A program made the translations under genes and the position numbers. From an uncultured Prevotella sp. (GTDB taxonomy: Bacteria > Bacteroidota > Bacteroidia > Bacteroidales > Bacteroidaceae), in NCBI GenBank assembly GCA_945788545.1, contig CALZMK010000020.1, positions 1 to 11,346 of the forward strand: DNA of 11,346 bases. The letters run 5' to 3'. Below are positions 1 through 8,915 of the stretch, in pieces. Positions within the stretch are counted from its first letter, which is position 1. Every line of letters begins with the position of its first letter. Under the pieces are notes generated by a model. The model was not told the origin of the DNA, did not search any database, and was given only the letters and a program-made list of their open reading frames with translations.

Positions 1-881
1 CATGCTCCAACTCATGCGTGTATTGCGGATTCCATGTGCAGAACCCAATGAAGCGCACCATCCTCACCGAGGATGAAATTGTGAGGGAATACGAGGCAAT
101 CAAAAAGCTCGGTCCGTTTGACAACCTGCTGGTGCTCACGGGCGAAAACAAGGTGCTCACGGGTGTTAAATACATTGCTAAGGCGCTCGACCTGGCAAAA
201 CCCTACTTCAACAACCTGCAGATAGAGGTGATGCCCTTGGCTGCCGAGGAATATGCCGAACTGAGAAACCACGGTCTAAACGGAGTGATATGCTTCCAGG
301 AGACATACAACGAGAAGCGATACAAGGTGTATCACCCCCGTGGTCCGAAGTCTGACTACAAATGGCGCCTCAACGGATATGACCGCATGGGTCAAGCCGG
401 TGTGCACAAAATCGGCATGGGCGCACTCATCGGGCTTGAGGACTGGCGCACCGAGGTGGTGATGCTTGCACGCCATCTGCGCTATCTCGAAAAGACATAC
501 TGGCGCACGCAGTATTCAGTGAACTTCCCGAGAATGAGGGTGGCAGAGAACGGAGGATTCCAACCCAATGTGGAGATGAGTGACCGCGAACTGGCACAGG
601 TGACTTTTGCCATGCGTATCTTCGACCACGACGTGGACATATCCTACTCTACCCGTGAGACGGCTGACATCCGCAACAACATGGCTACACTGGGAGTGAC
701 GACAATGAGTGCCGAGAGCCATACCGACCCGGGAGGCTACTGTTGCCATCCCGACTCACTGGCACAGTTTGACGTGAGCGACACACGCACAGCCAAGGAG
801 GTGGATGCCGACTTGAGGCGTATAGGCATGGAGCCGGTGTGGAAAAACTGGGACAGAAGCTTTGATGGAATTAGGAATTAG
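1..881 (+). CDS. thiH: 2-iminoacetate synthase ThiH, 5'-truncated by window edge
   Basis: ThiH is a radical-SAM tyrosine lyase that makes dehydroglycine (2-iminoacetate) for thiazole assembly with ThiG and ThiS-thiocarboxylate. The reading frame is open from the first base. The first complete codons give the CSNSCVYCGF cluster motif, a CX3CX2C arrangement that binds the 4Fe-4S/SAM centre. The remaining 292 residues include VHKIGMGALIGLEDWR and, near the end, an AQFDVSDTR segment typical of the family's C-terminal part. Full-length ThiH is about 370 residues, so roughly 75-80 N-terminal residues lie upstream. The family normally ends close to the WKNWDRSF stretch. The final residues DGIRN and the TAG stop come from a repeat that continues into thiD. 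Presence of ThiH rather than ThiO points to anaerobic-style thiazole synthesis, and thiG, thiS and thiF are expected just upstream. Identity is very secure. Confidence 0.96.
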   Translation, partial: CSNSCVYCGFHVQNPMKRTILTEDEIVREYEAIKKLGPFDNLLVLTGENKVLTGVKYIAKALDLAKPYFNNLQIEVMPLAAEEYAELRNHGLNGVICFQETYNEKRYKVYHPRGPKSDYKWRLNGYDRMGQAGVHKIGMGALIGLEDWRTEVVMLARHLRYLEKTYWRTQYSVNFPRMRVAENGGFQPNVEMSDRELAQVTFAMRIFDHDVDISYSTRETADIRNNMATLGVTTMSAESHTDPGGYCCHPDSLAQFDVSDTRTAKEVDADLRRIGMEPVWKNWDRSFDGIRN

Positions 882-910
882 GGATGAGAAATTAGGAATT
901 AGGGATGAGA
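867..910 (+). repeat. Perfect 21-bp tandem duplication at the thiH/thiD junction
   Basis: Two identical 21-bp units occupy 869-889 and 890-910. Each contains a TAG followed two bases later by ATG. The thiH stop (879-881) lies in the first unit and the thiD start (905-907) in the second. The ATG of the first unit (884-886) is in the thiD frame but meets TAG at 893-895, giving a tiny MRN-stop reading frame before thiD. The unit is itself made of shorter ATTAGGA-like steps related to other spacers in this window. Confidence 0.9.
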
Positions 911-1723
911 TATATCGCGACACTGACGATTGCCGGAAGTGACTCTTGCGGAGGAGCTGGCGTGCAGGCGGACATCAAGACGATGTCGGCACTCGGTTGC
1001 TATGCAGCATCCGTAATAACCGCCGTCACCGTGCAGAATACTCTCGGTGTGACTGCCGTACATGCCGTGCCACCCGATATCGTGGCAGGACAGATAAGGG
1101 CTGTGATGGACGACATAAAACCGAGGGCAGTGAAGGTGGGAATGGTGAACGACATCGACACCATCAACGCCATCGCCGACACCCTTGCTGAATATGACAT
1201 CGAAAACCTTGTGGTTGACCCCGTGATGGTGGCAACAAGTGGAGCACGACTCATGCAGGACGATGCCGTGGAGGTGTTCACCAAGAAACTGATGCCGCTC
1301 GCCACACTGCTCACACCGAATGTGCCCGAGGCGGAAGTGCTGTCGGGAGTGACTATCAGCAACAAGACTTCGATGGACAATGCCGCACGCATAATACAAA
1401 ACAAAGGATGTAAGGCTCTGCTGATAAAGGGTGGACATATCGAGGGACGAAAGATCGACCGACTATACAGTGGAAATGAACTCATCAGCGAACTGGAAGC
1501 GGCAAATGTGGATACACTCAACACGCACGGGACGGGATGCACTCTCTCCTCTGCCATCACCTCATACTTAGCCATGGGTTATCCCATCGGTAAAGCTGTC
1601 ACCTCAGCAAAGGTATGGTTGACCCAAGCACTTATCGCCGGTGCGAAGGTGGAGATAGGCAGTGGGCATGGGCCAGTAAATCATTTCTATAACCCTATTA
1701 AAACAAGAATTGAGACAAAGTGA
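905..1723 (+). CDS. thiD: Hydroxymethylpyrimidine/phosphomethylpyrimidine kinase ThiD
   Basis: ThiD phosphorylates HMP to HMP-P and then to HMP-PP, the pyrimidine donor for ThiE. It is a cytosolic ribokinase-fold enzyme. The 272 residues match the family's usual length of about 266. The start TIAGSDSCGGAGVQADIK is diagnostic, with the conserved substrate-contacting Gln in AVTVQNT at residue 44. VDPVMVATSG is at 104-113, LLIKGGH at 172-178, and the anion-hole/catalytic GTGC at 209-212. The ATG at 905 is chosen because the conserved N-terminus begins a few residues after it and because an earlier in-frame ATG (884) is closed by a stop. The stop TGA overlaps the GTG start of thiE, which suggests translational coupling. 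The gene sits between thiH and thiE as a normal member of the operon. Confidence 0.97.
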   Translation: MRYIATLTIAGSDSCGGAGVQADIKTMSALGCYAASVITAVTVQNTLGVTAVHAVPPDIVAGQIRAVMDDIKPRAVKVGMVNDIDTINAIADTLAEYDIENLVVDPVMVATSGARLMQDDAVEVFTKKLMPLATLLTPNVPEAEVLSGVTISNKTSMDNAARIIQNKGCKALLIKGGHIEGRKIDRLYSGNELISELEAANVDTLNTHGTGCTLSSAITSYLAMGYPIGKAVTSAKVWLTQALIAGAKVEIGSGHGPVNHFYNPIKTRIETK

Positions 1724-2341
1724 GAGCAATACAATTCATAACCCACGAAACTGGCTCCATCGGATATGTGGAAGGAGCGAGGATGGCCCTTGAGGGCGGA
1801 TGCAAGTGGATACAGTTGAGGATGAAGGACGCCAGCGACGACGAGGTCAGGCAAGCGGCAGCCGAGATACAACCGATGTGCAAGGAGCACGAGGCAGTGT
1901 TCCTGCTCGACGACAGGGTGGAACTTGCCAAGGAACTGCATGCCGACGGTGTGCACTTAGGCAAGAACGACATGCCCATAGATGAAGCCCGACGCATATT
2001 GGGCGAGGAATACATCATCGGCGGTACGGCGAACACCTTTGAGGACATCCAGCGTATAGCCGCTCAGGGAGCTGACTATATCGGTTGCGGACCATTTAGA
2101 TTCACCACAACAAAGAAGAATCTCGCCCCTGTGCTCGGAATAGAGGGCTATCGCGACATCATAGCGAAGATGCGCAATGCCGGAATAAACATACCGATGG
2201 TGGCGATAGGCGGCATTACGCCTGACGACATCGACGAGATACTCGCCACTGGAGTGCAGGGAATAGCAGTGAGCGGAACGGTGCTGAATGCCGACGACCC
2301 TGTGGCAATGATGAAATCTTTATTGTTGCAAAACGACAATA

Positions 2342-2358
<17 letters not shown>
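1720..2358 (+). CDS. thiE: Thiamine-phosphate synthase ThiE
   Basis: ThiE joins HMP-PP and the carboxythiazole phosphate to give thiamine phosphate in the cytosol, on a TIM barrel. All hallmark motifs are present: IQLRMKD at 31-37, LLDDRVELA at 62-70, GVHLGKNDMP at 77-86, the pyrophosphate-binding GPFRFTTTKKN at 124-134, VAIGGI at 161-166 and AVSG at 183-186. The length of 212 is normal. The start is GTG at 1720 in a 4-nt GTGA overlap with thiD; the first internal Met (residue 22) would remove the first beta strand. After ADDPVAMMKSLL the last residues, QNDNKELKN, look like a non-conserved tail encoded by an inverted repeat and the beginning of an octamer repeat. This is the canonical ThiE of the two homologues here. 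Confidence 0.96.
2317..2345 (+). other. Perfect 10-bp inverted repeat at the thiE 3' end
   Basis: TCTTTATTGT at 2317-2326 is exactly complementary to ACAATAAAGA at 2336-2345, with a 9-nt loop (first and last loop bases could form a G-U pair). It lies wholly within the last thiE codons, 11 nt before the stop. The RNA could fold into an AU-rich stem between the thiE and thiC messages. No clear T-tract follows, so it is not a standard intrinsic terminator. It may be an RNA-processing or stability element, or chance in an AT-rich tail. Confidence 0.5.
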
Positions 2359-4555
<2,197 letters not shown>

Positions 4556-6603
4556 GCCCTCGCCCGGTTCGCTCTCCACACCGATTTGACCTCCGAGACA
4601 TGTGACAATCTCCTTGCTGATCTGCAAACCGAGTCCTGTGCCCTGCACAAAGGCATTGAGTTTGACGAAACGCTCGAATATCTTTGCCTTTTTGTCCTCG
4701 GGAATACCGATGCCGGTGTCCTCGACAAAGAAGCGGATTCTGTCGGCTGTGGTGAAGTGATAACCTATCATGACATAACCTTTGTCGGTGAACTTGGCAG
4801 CATTTGAGGCAAAATTGATGAGCACCTGCTTGATGCGATTGGGGTCGCTCTTGATATGACAATCCTCCTTGGGCAAATCCAACTTTACCTTCACTTCCGT
4901 CTTCACCTTCATCTCGATAGAGCCTGCCACAGCCTTACAGATATTGTTGACATCCACATCCTTATCGACAAATTCGAGGGTGCCAGCCTCCAACTTCGAC
5001 AAGTCGAGAATGTCGCTGATGAGCTGAATCAGAAGTTCGTTGTTCTCCTCCACTATCTTCATCATCTCCGTTCGCTCACCGGTGGGAACATCATCATGAC
5101 ATAGCATCTGCGAGAATCCCACGATGGCATTAAGGGGAGTGCGGATCTCGTGACTCATATTGGCAAGGAACGCCGACTTGAGTTTGTCGGCTTTCTCGGC
5201 TTCTTCCTTGGCCTTGACGAGCGAGTGCTCGAGTTTCACCTGATGATTGACACTCTGCGTGATAGTACTGATTTCCACCACGCCATACTGTGGTTCGTAT
5301 TTCGTAACCACTGAATACACCTGTATATAATCCCATTCACCCCGTTTGCCTGGGCGACGCACTCTCATGCGGCGATTGAGTCGCACGTTCTTGCCTTGTC
5401 TCACGGCATTGCGGAAGTCATCGCTCACCCGCCTGTCGTCGGGGTGAAGTATCTCGGAGAACTCGGCAATACCAGTCGAACTGTCGTCGAAAGCCATGTT
5501 ATTATTCTTATACCACTGTTTGGTGGCATATCCGGTATTGTCGATAACATTGATGCGGGCATATCCCAACTGGGCAAAATCAGCAGTGAGCGAGATAATC
5601 TCGTCGAGCTCATGTATCTTCTGCGAGTTGTTCTGCTCGCGTGTCTTGTCCATATAAGCTGCCAGATAGGCCTTCAGTTCGCCATCGGTGTCATATATCT
5701 TACAGTATCTTGCCATAATGCTGATGCGCATAATGTCCTGATCAGACTTATATGAATTCTGCTCGAATGGCAATATACCATAGTTATACTCAAATGAGGC
5801 ATCTACAACATCCTCCTCCTCGATTCTCTTCTTTGTTTCATTAGAGAGTAACGAGCTCTTGAAAATATTGAATTTCTTGGCGTCATGGAATTTCTTCACG
5901 CCGAATATATTCATTGCCCTGTCGTTGGCAAAGGAGATGTTTCCGTCGATGTTGTATAGACACAAACCGATGGGCATTGTCATGAGAACCCGTTCCAGTT
6001 TGTTGCGCTCATTAGCCACTTGGTTGCGCGACTTCTGCAATCGTCGCCACAACATCATCAAATTGGCCAAATCCTTTAGCCAAAGTATTTCTTCCTCCGA
6101 CCAATGATAAGGCCGGTCGAGAATATCTATTACAAGGAATCCCGAGATATGGGAGTATCTGCTGATGGGCACCCCGAGATGCGACCTCACGCCAAGACTT
6201 TTAAGCAGGTCATGGGCTGTAGGGTCGTCCCATTGCTTCGTCTCGGCATCATCCACGACAACACATTCACCAACTTCCAATTTGTCATACCACCACCTGT
6301 GCTTTGGAAAACTCTCCTCCCTACCGCTCATCGACGACGAGACACCATCGGCAAGCACTTCAATCACGCAATACTGCAATTCGGGATTGCGCCTGTCGGA
6401 AGACATCACCGCCACACGTCCTGCTTTAAAATAGTTGAGCACATCCCGGAGAACGTCGCTCAGCGCCTCCTGGATATCATCGGTATGAAGTATTCGCTCC
6501 AAAGCCTTGGATATGGTATCCTGATATATACCACGCGAATTGGTGTTGTCTGCCATAAGGAAATTAATGTTTTATTTAAGATGATTATATGCGTTTGTCG
6601 GTG

Positions 6604-6611
6604 CAAAGATA
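6604..6611 (-). promoter_or_regulatory. Bacteroidota-type -7 box for the histidine kinase
   Basis: On the minus strand this reads TATCTTTG followed by CACC, an exact match to the TAnnTTTG -7 consensus of the Bacteroidota primary sigma factor. It predicts a start near 6597 and a leader of about 41 nt. The possible -33 element ATTG at 6627-6630 is only 15 nt away, closer than usual, so the -33 part is uncertain. Confidence 0.65.
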
Positions 6612-6662
6612 CTACAAAAAAACTATCAATTGTAATGTATTTCCCTAAAAAAATCTTAAAAC

Positions 6663-6682
6663 CTTGCAAATATCTTGCAAAT
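6663..6682. promoter_or_regulatory. Paired CTTGCAAAT sites between divergent promoters
   Basis: CTTGCAAAT occurs twice, at 6663-6671 and 6674-6682, 11 bp apart (about one helical turn). Each copy contains the palindrome TTGCAA. The pair lies between the kinase -7 box and the tRNA promoter, a plausible position for a regulator. No regulator is identified and the region is AT-rich, so this is tentative. Confidence 0.35.
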
Positions 6683-6690
6683 AATTCTTT

Positions 6691-6716
6691 TTTGTCCCCG
6701 AAAAGCAATAATTTTG
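6691..6716 (+). promoter_or_regulatory. Probable tRNA-Ser promoter
   Basis: TAATTTTG at 6709-6716 fits the TAnnTTTG -7 consensus, with TTTG at 6691-6694 as a possible -33 element (14-nt spacing, short). The predicted transcription start near 6723 gives a leader of about 24 nt before the mature tRNA. The 12-mer TAATTTTGCAGC recurs at the exbB promoter. Confidence 0.55.
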
Positions 6717-6746
6717 CAGCCGCAAATCGCTCAATACTTGCATTTT

Positions 6747-6834
6747 GGAGAGGTGCTCGAGTGGTTGAAGAGGCACGCCTGGAAAGCGTGTAACCGGCAA
6801 AACCGGTTCGCAGGTTCGAATCCTGTTCTCTCCG
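6747..6834 (+). tRNA. tRNA-Ser with GGA anticodon
   Basis: The 88-nt class II cloverleaf is fully visible. Acceptor GGAGAGG (6747-6753) pairs with TCTCTCC (6827-6833), the last pair being a G-U, and the discriminator is G6834 as is usual for tRNA-Ser. The anticodon stem CACGC/GCGTG (6774-6778 and 6786-6790) encloses the loop CTGGAAA, with anticodon GGA at 6781-6783 reading UCC and UCU. The long variable arm AACCGG/CCGGTT (6792-6808) is characteristic of serine tRNA. The T arm has the loop TTCGAAT. CCA is not encoded: GCT follows the acceptor stem, so the end must be added by nucleotidyltransferase. It is transcribed away from the kinase gene and has its own promoter and terminator. Confidence 0.97.
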
Positions 6835-6844
6835 CTGATTTCAC

Positions 6845-6882
6845 AAAATCCCCCTCAGTCGCATAAGGCAGAGGGGGATTTT
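6845..6882 (+). terminator. Strong intrinsic terminator after the tRNA
   Basis: AAAATCCCCCTC (6845-6856) and GAGGGGGATTTT (6871-6882) form a perfect 12-bp stem with a 14-nt loop. The stem ends in T-residues and is followed by a T-rich stretch. It begins 11 nt after the tRNA and separates it from the exbB promoter. The symmetric A and T flanks might let it also stop antisense transcription. Confidence 0.85.
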
Positions 6883-6911
6883 ATAGTTTTAATGTTTTTT
6901 ATAATGAATGA

Positions 6912-6944
6912 TTGCGATTATCTCGATTATTATTACTAATTTTG
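6912..6944 (+). promoter_or_regulatory. Promoter of the exbB operon
   Basis: TAATTTTG at 6937-6944 matches the Bacteroidota -7 consensus and TTG at 6912-6914 may be the -33 part (22-nt spacing). The predicted start near 6951 gives a leader of about 40 nt to the ATG at 6991. This argues against the TTG codon at 6955 as translation start. Confidence 0.6.
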
Positions 6945-6990
6945 CAGCTGATTATTGAAATTTATATACATACAAGTTAGAATTAAAAGA

Positions 6991-7851
6991 ATGAAACACA
7001 TAAGGATTTGGATTGCCACAATGGCTATCGTGGTAATGTCTATATTTGGGACTGCCGTTGTGGAAGCACAAGTGAAAGAGGCTGTGACCGACTCGGTGAC
7101 AGCGACAACGCCCGACTCGGCTGCGGCAAATGTAGCCGACTCGGCAGCTACGGAACTCATTGCCGAGGATGAATTGATGGAAACTGAGGACGAAGGCGGA
7201 CTACACAAGCAGTTGAAGTCGAAATTCATCGAGGGTAGTGCCGGTTTCATGTCATTAGTGGCTCTTGCCCTTGTCATCGGACTTGCCTTCTGTATTGAGC
7301 GTATCATCTACCTCACTCTTTCGGAGATCAACGCCAAGAAACTTATGGATAATATCGGCAACAAGATAGAAAACGGGGACATCGAAGGGGCAAAGGACAT
7401 TTGCCGCGACACTCGAGGTCCGGTGGCGTCCATCTGCTATCAAGGTCTGTTGCGCATCGGCGAGAGCATCGAGAACATCGAGAGGTCGGTGGTGTCATAC
7501 GGAGCAGTGCAGACTGCAAATCTTGAGCGTGGATGCTCGTGGATAAAACTATGTATCACGATAGCCCCGTCATTGGGATTCCTCGGTACGGTAATCGGTA
7601 TGGTGATGGCATTCGACAATATCCGCGTGGCTGGCGACATCAGTGCCACCATCGTGGCTTCGGGAATGAAGGTGGCGCTCATCACCACCATATTCGGTAT
7701 AATCGTGGCCCTGGTGCTGCAGTTGTTCTATAACTACATCGTTTCGAAGATTGAACATATCACTTCGCAGATGGAGGAGTCGGCGATAACGCTGCTTGAC
7801 TGCATCACGAAATACAAGGGAGGTAAAGGAGTTAAGGAGTTAAGGAGTTAA
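6991..7851 (+). CDS. exbB: ExbB/TolQ/MotA-family proton channel subunit
   Basis: ExbB-type proteins form the pentameric inner-membrane channel that, with ExbD, converts proton motive force into work on TonB or similar partners. The 286 residues begin with a signal-peptide-like segment (MKHIRIWIATMAIVVMSIFG, possible cleavage after VEA at 24-26). A periplasmic Asp/Ser/Ala/Glu-rich linker with repeated DS units (34-70) follows. The MotA/TolQ/ExbB domain has membrane helices at about 85-107, 185-208 and 224-250. The signature APSLGFLGTVIGMVMAFD (192-209) and GDISATIVASGMKVALITTIFGIIVAL are clear. An N-terminal extension with a leader is common in Bacteroidota homologues. ATG 6991 is preferred over an in-frame TTG at 6955. 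The last residues (GGKGVKELRS) and stop are supplied by an octamer repeat. It is the first gene of a five-gene unit. Confidence 0.92.
   Translation: MKHIRIWIATMAIVVMSIFGTAVVEAQVKEAVTDSVTATTPDSAAANVADSAATELIAEDELMETEDEGGLHKQLKSKFIEGSAGFMSLVALALVIGLAFCIERIIYLTLSEINAKKLMDNIGNKIENGDIEGAKDICRDTRGPVASICYQGLLRIGESIENIERSVVSYGAVQTANLERGCSWIKLCITIAPSLGFLGTVIGMVMAFDNIRVAGDISATIVASGMKVALITTIFGIIVALVLQLFYNYIVSKIEHITSQMEESAITLLDCITKYKGGKGVKELRS
7828..7851 (+). repeat. Three perfect GGAGTTAA octamers at the exbB 3' end
   Basis: GGAGTTAA is repeated exactly at 7828-7835, 7836-7843 and 7844-7851, preceded by a looser copy from 7819. The third unit ends in the exbB stop TAA and its AGGAG (7843-7847) is a well placed ribosome binding site for the ATG at 7857. 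Because the unit is 8 bp, a change in copy number would shift the exbB frame. Confidence 0.9.
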
Positions 7852-7856
7852 GCCAA

Positions 7857-8345
7857 ATGCAATATAGTATGAAGAAAAAGCAGTCGTGGCTGAAAATCGG
7901 CCTTGTAGCCATATCGGCGGTGGTGTTCATTGCCTTTTGGAGCGTGGGGTATGACATGCCCTACGAGGAAGATGCCGACTTCAATGCCCCGTTGCTCACC
8001 GACATGCTCCTTGGATTTATCTACCTGCTGACGGTAGTGGCAATAGGAGTGACGGTATATTCGATTGTGCACGGCATAAAGACCCGGGGCAGACAGAGCC
8101 TCACCGAAAACGGAGTACCGGCAGGACGCATCACCATCATCACATGGGGTGTGACATTCGCCTTGCTCGCCATCACCTTCGCCTTGGGATCCACCGACCC
8201 GATAAAGGTGAACGGCAAGGATTTCTGCGAGGGCATCTGGCTTCGACTTTCGGATATGTTCATCGTGTCGTCGGGCATTATGATATTGCTTGCCATAGCG
8301 GCAGTGGCATTCGGTATGTCGGGATATTCGAGAAGAATGAAATAA
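7857..8345 (+). CDS. Conserved-looking four-helix membrane protein, function unknown
   Basis: I do not recognise an assigned function. The 162-residue protein has four predicted membrane helices at about 12-31, 47-73, 91-111 and 130-153. A short acidic loop (YEEDADFN) follows helix 1 and a GSTDPIKVNGKDFCEGIWLRLSDMF loop precedes helix 4. It lacks the MotA/ExbB signature and the ExbD aspartate helix, so it is not simply another copy of either. The start at 7857 has an AGGAG site 9 nt upstream within the octamer repeat; ATG 7869 is an alternative. It lies between exbB and exbD, with only 5 nt from exbB and 15 nt to exbD. From memory, similar small membrane proteins occur at this place in other Bacteroidota exbB-exbD clusters. 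A role as an accessory subunit of the energiser complex is inferred only from position. Confidence 0.8.
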   Translation: MQYSMKKKQSWLKIGLVAISAVVFIAFWSVGYDMPYEEDADFNAPLLTDMLLGFIYLLTVVAIGVTVYSIVHGIKTRGRQSLTENGVPAGRITIITWGVTFALLAITFALGSTDPIKVNGKDFCEGIWLRLSDMFIVSSGIMILLAIAAVAFGMSGYSRRMK

Positions 8346-8360
8346 GAGGGAGGACGAAAG

Positions 8361-8915
8361 ATGTTGTTCGGTAAGAAGAAAAAAAGACAGGTTCCAGGAT
8401 TGGACACCACATCAACGGCAGACATCTCGTTTATGCTGCTGATATTCTTCCTCGTCACCACATCACTGGACACCGACGACGGACTGACACGCTATCTGCC
8501 ACCTATGCCACAAAAGAACGAGCAGAAACAGATGGACGTCAACCGCAACGACATCATGAACATCAGGATTGACGATTGCGACCGCTTGACATGCAACGGC
8601 GACACCGTCTCACCAAGACAACTGGAAGGGAGGGTGGCTTCGTTCATCATCGAAAGGGGCAAGAAACATGTCATATCCGTGAAGGCTGACAGACAGACAA
8701 GCTATGAGGCATATTTCGCCATGCAAAACTCTATCGTGAATGCCTACGGCGACGTACGCGACAAAATGGCTCGACGCGAATACAACACATCCTACACACA
8801 ATGCTCACAACAGCAGCGCGACGTGATTGCAAGAAAATATCCACAAAGGATATCCGAGGCTGAGCCCACCGACGACTCAAGTGGAAGGATGACAGAGGAA
8901 GGAGGCGGGGAATGA
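8361..8915 (+). CDS. exbD: ExbD/TolR-family subunit, first copy, with long C-terminal tail
   Basis: ExbD-type subunits sit inside the ExbB pentamer and carry the protonatable aspartate. After a basic cytosolic start (KKKKRQVPGLDTTS) comes the single membrane helix at about 22-38, with the expected Asp21 in STADISFMLLIFFLVTT. The periplasmic domain (about 50-135) contains MNIRIDDCDRLTCNG and VISVKADRQTSYEAYFAMQNSI, the usual ExbD fold elements. Residues 136-184 form an unusual hydrophilic tail ending in acidic and glycine-rich sequence (RMTEEGGGE), making it about 40 residues longer than typical family members. A GGGAGG ribosome site lies 7 nt before the ATG. The end overlaps the second exbD by 4 nt (ATGA), pointing to coupled synthesis of both copies. 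Confidence 0.9.
   Translation: MLFGKKKKRQVPGLDTTSTADISFMLLIFFLVTTSLDTDDGLTRYLPPMPQKNEQKQMDVNRNDIMNIRIDDCDRLTCNGDTVSPRQLEGRVASFIIERGKKHVISVKADRQTSYEAYFAMQNSIVNAYGDVRDKMARREYNTSYTQCSQQQRDVIARKYPQRISEAEPTDDSSGRMTEEGGGE

Noticed and set aside
1..60. TPP riboswitch for the thiamine operon
   Set aside because: The window begins inside thiH, so the operon leader is outside; I saw no convincing TPP riboswitch in the internal spacers.
867..910. CRISPR or phage-type direct repeat array
   Set aside because: The units are adjacent without spacers, short, and other repeats in the window are degenerate octamers; no cas gene is present.
899..1438. Long minus-strand open frame opposite thiD, and similar ones opposite thiE/thiC (2148-3161, 3192-3935)
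   Set aside because: They lie entirely or almost entirely antisense to strongly conserved thiamine genes, are rich in His/Cys/Val/Arg as expected for shadow frames, and show no recognisable domain.
6104..6793. Plus-strand open frame running from inside the kinase gene into the tRNA
   Set aside because: It is antisense to the kinase N-terminus and reads through promoter and tRNA sequence; no protein motif is visible.
6955..6990. TTG at 6955 as exbB start
   Set aside because: It lies about 4 nt after the predicted transcription start and would place charged residues before the signal peptide; ATG 6991 is much better.
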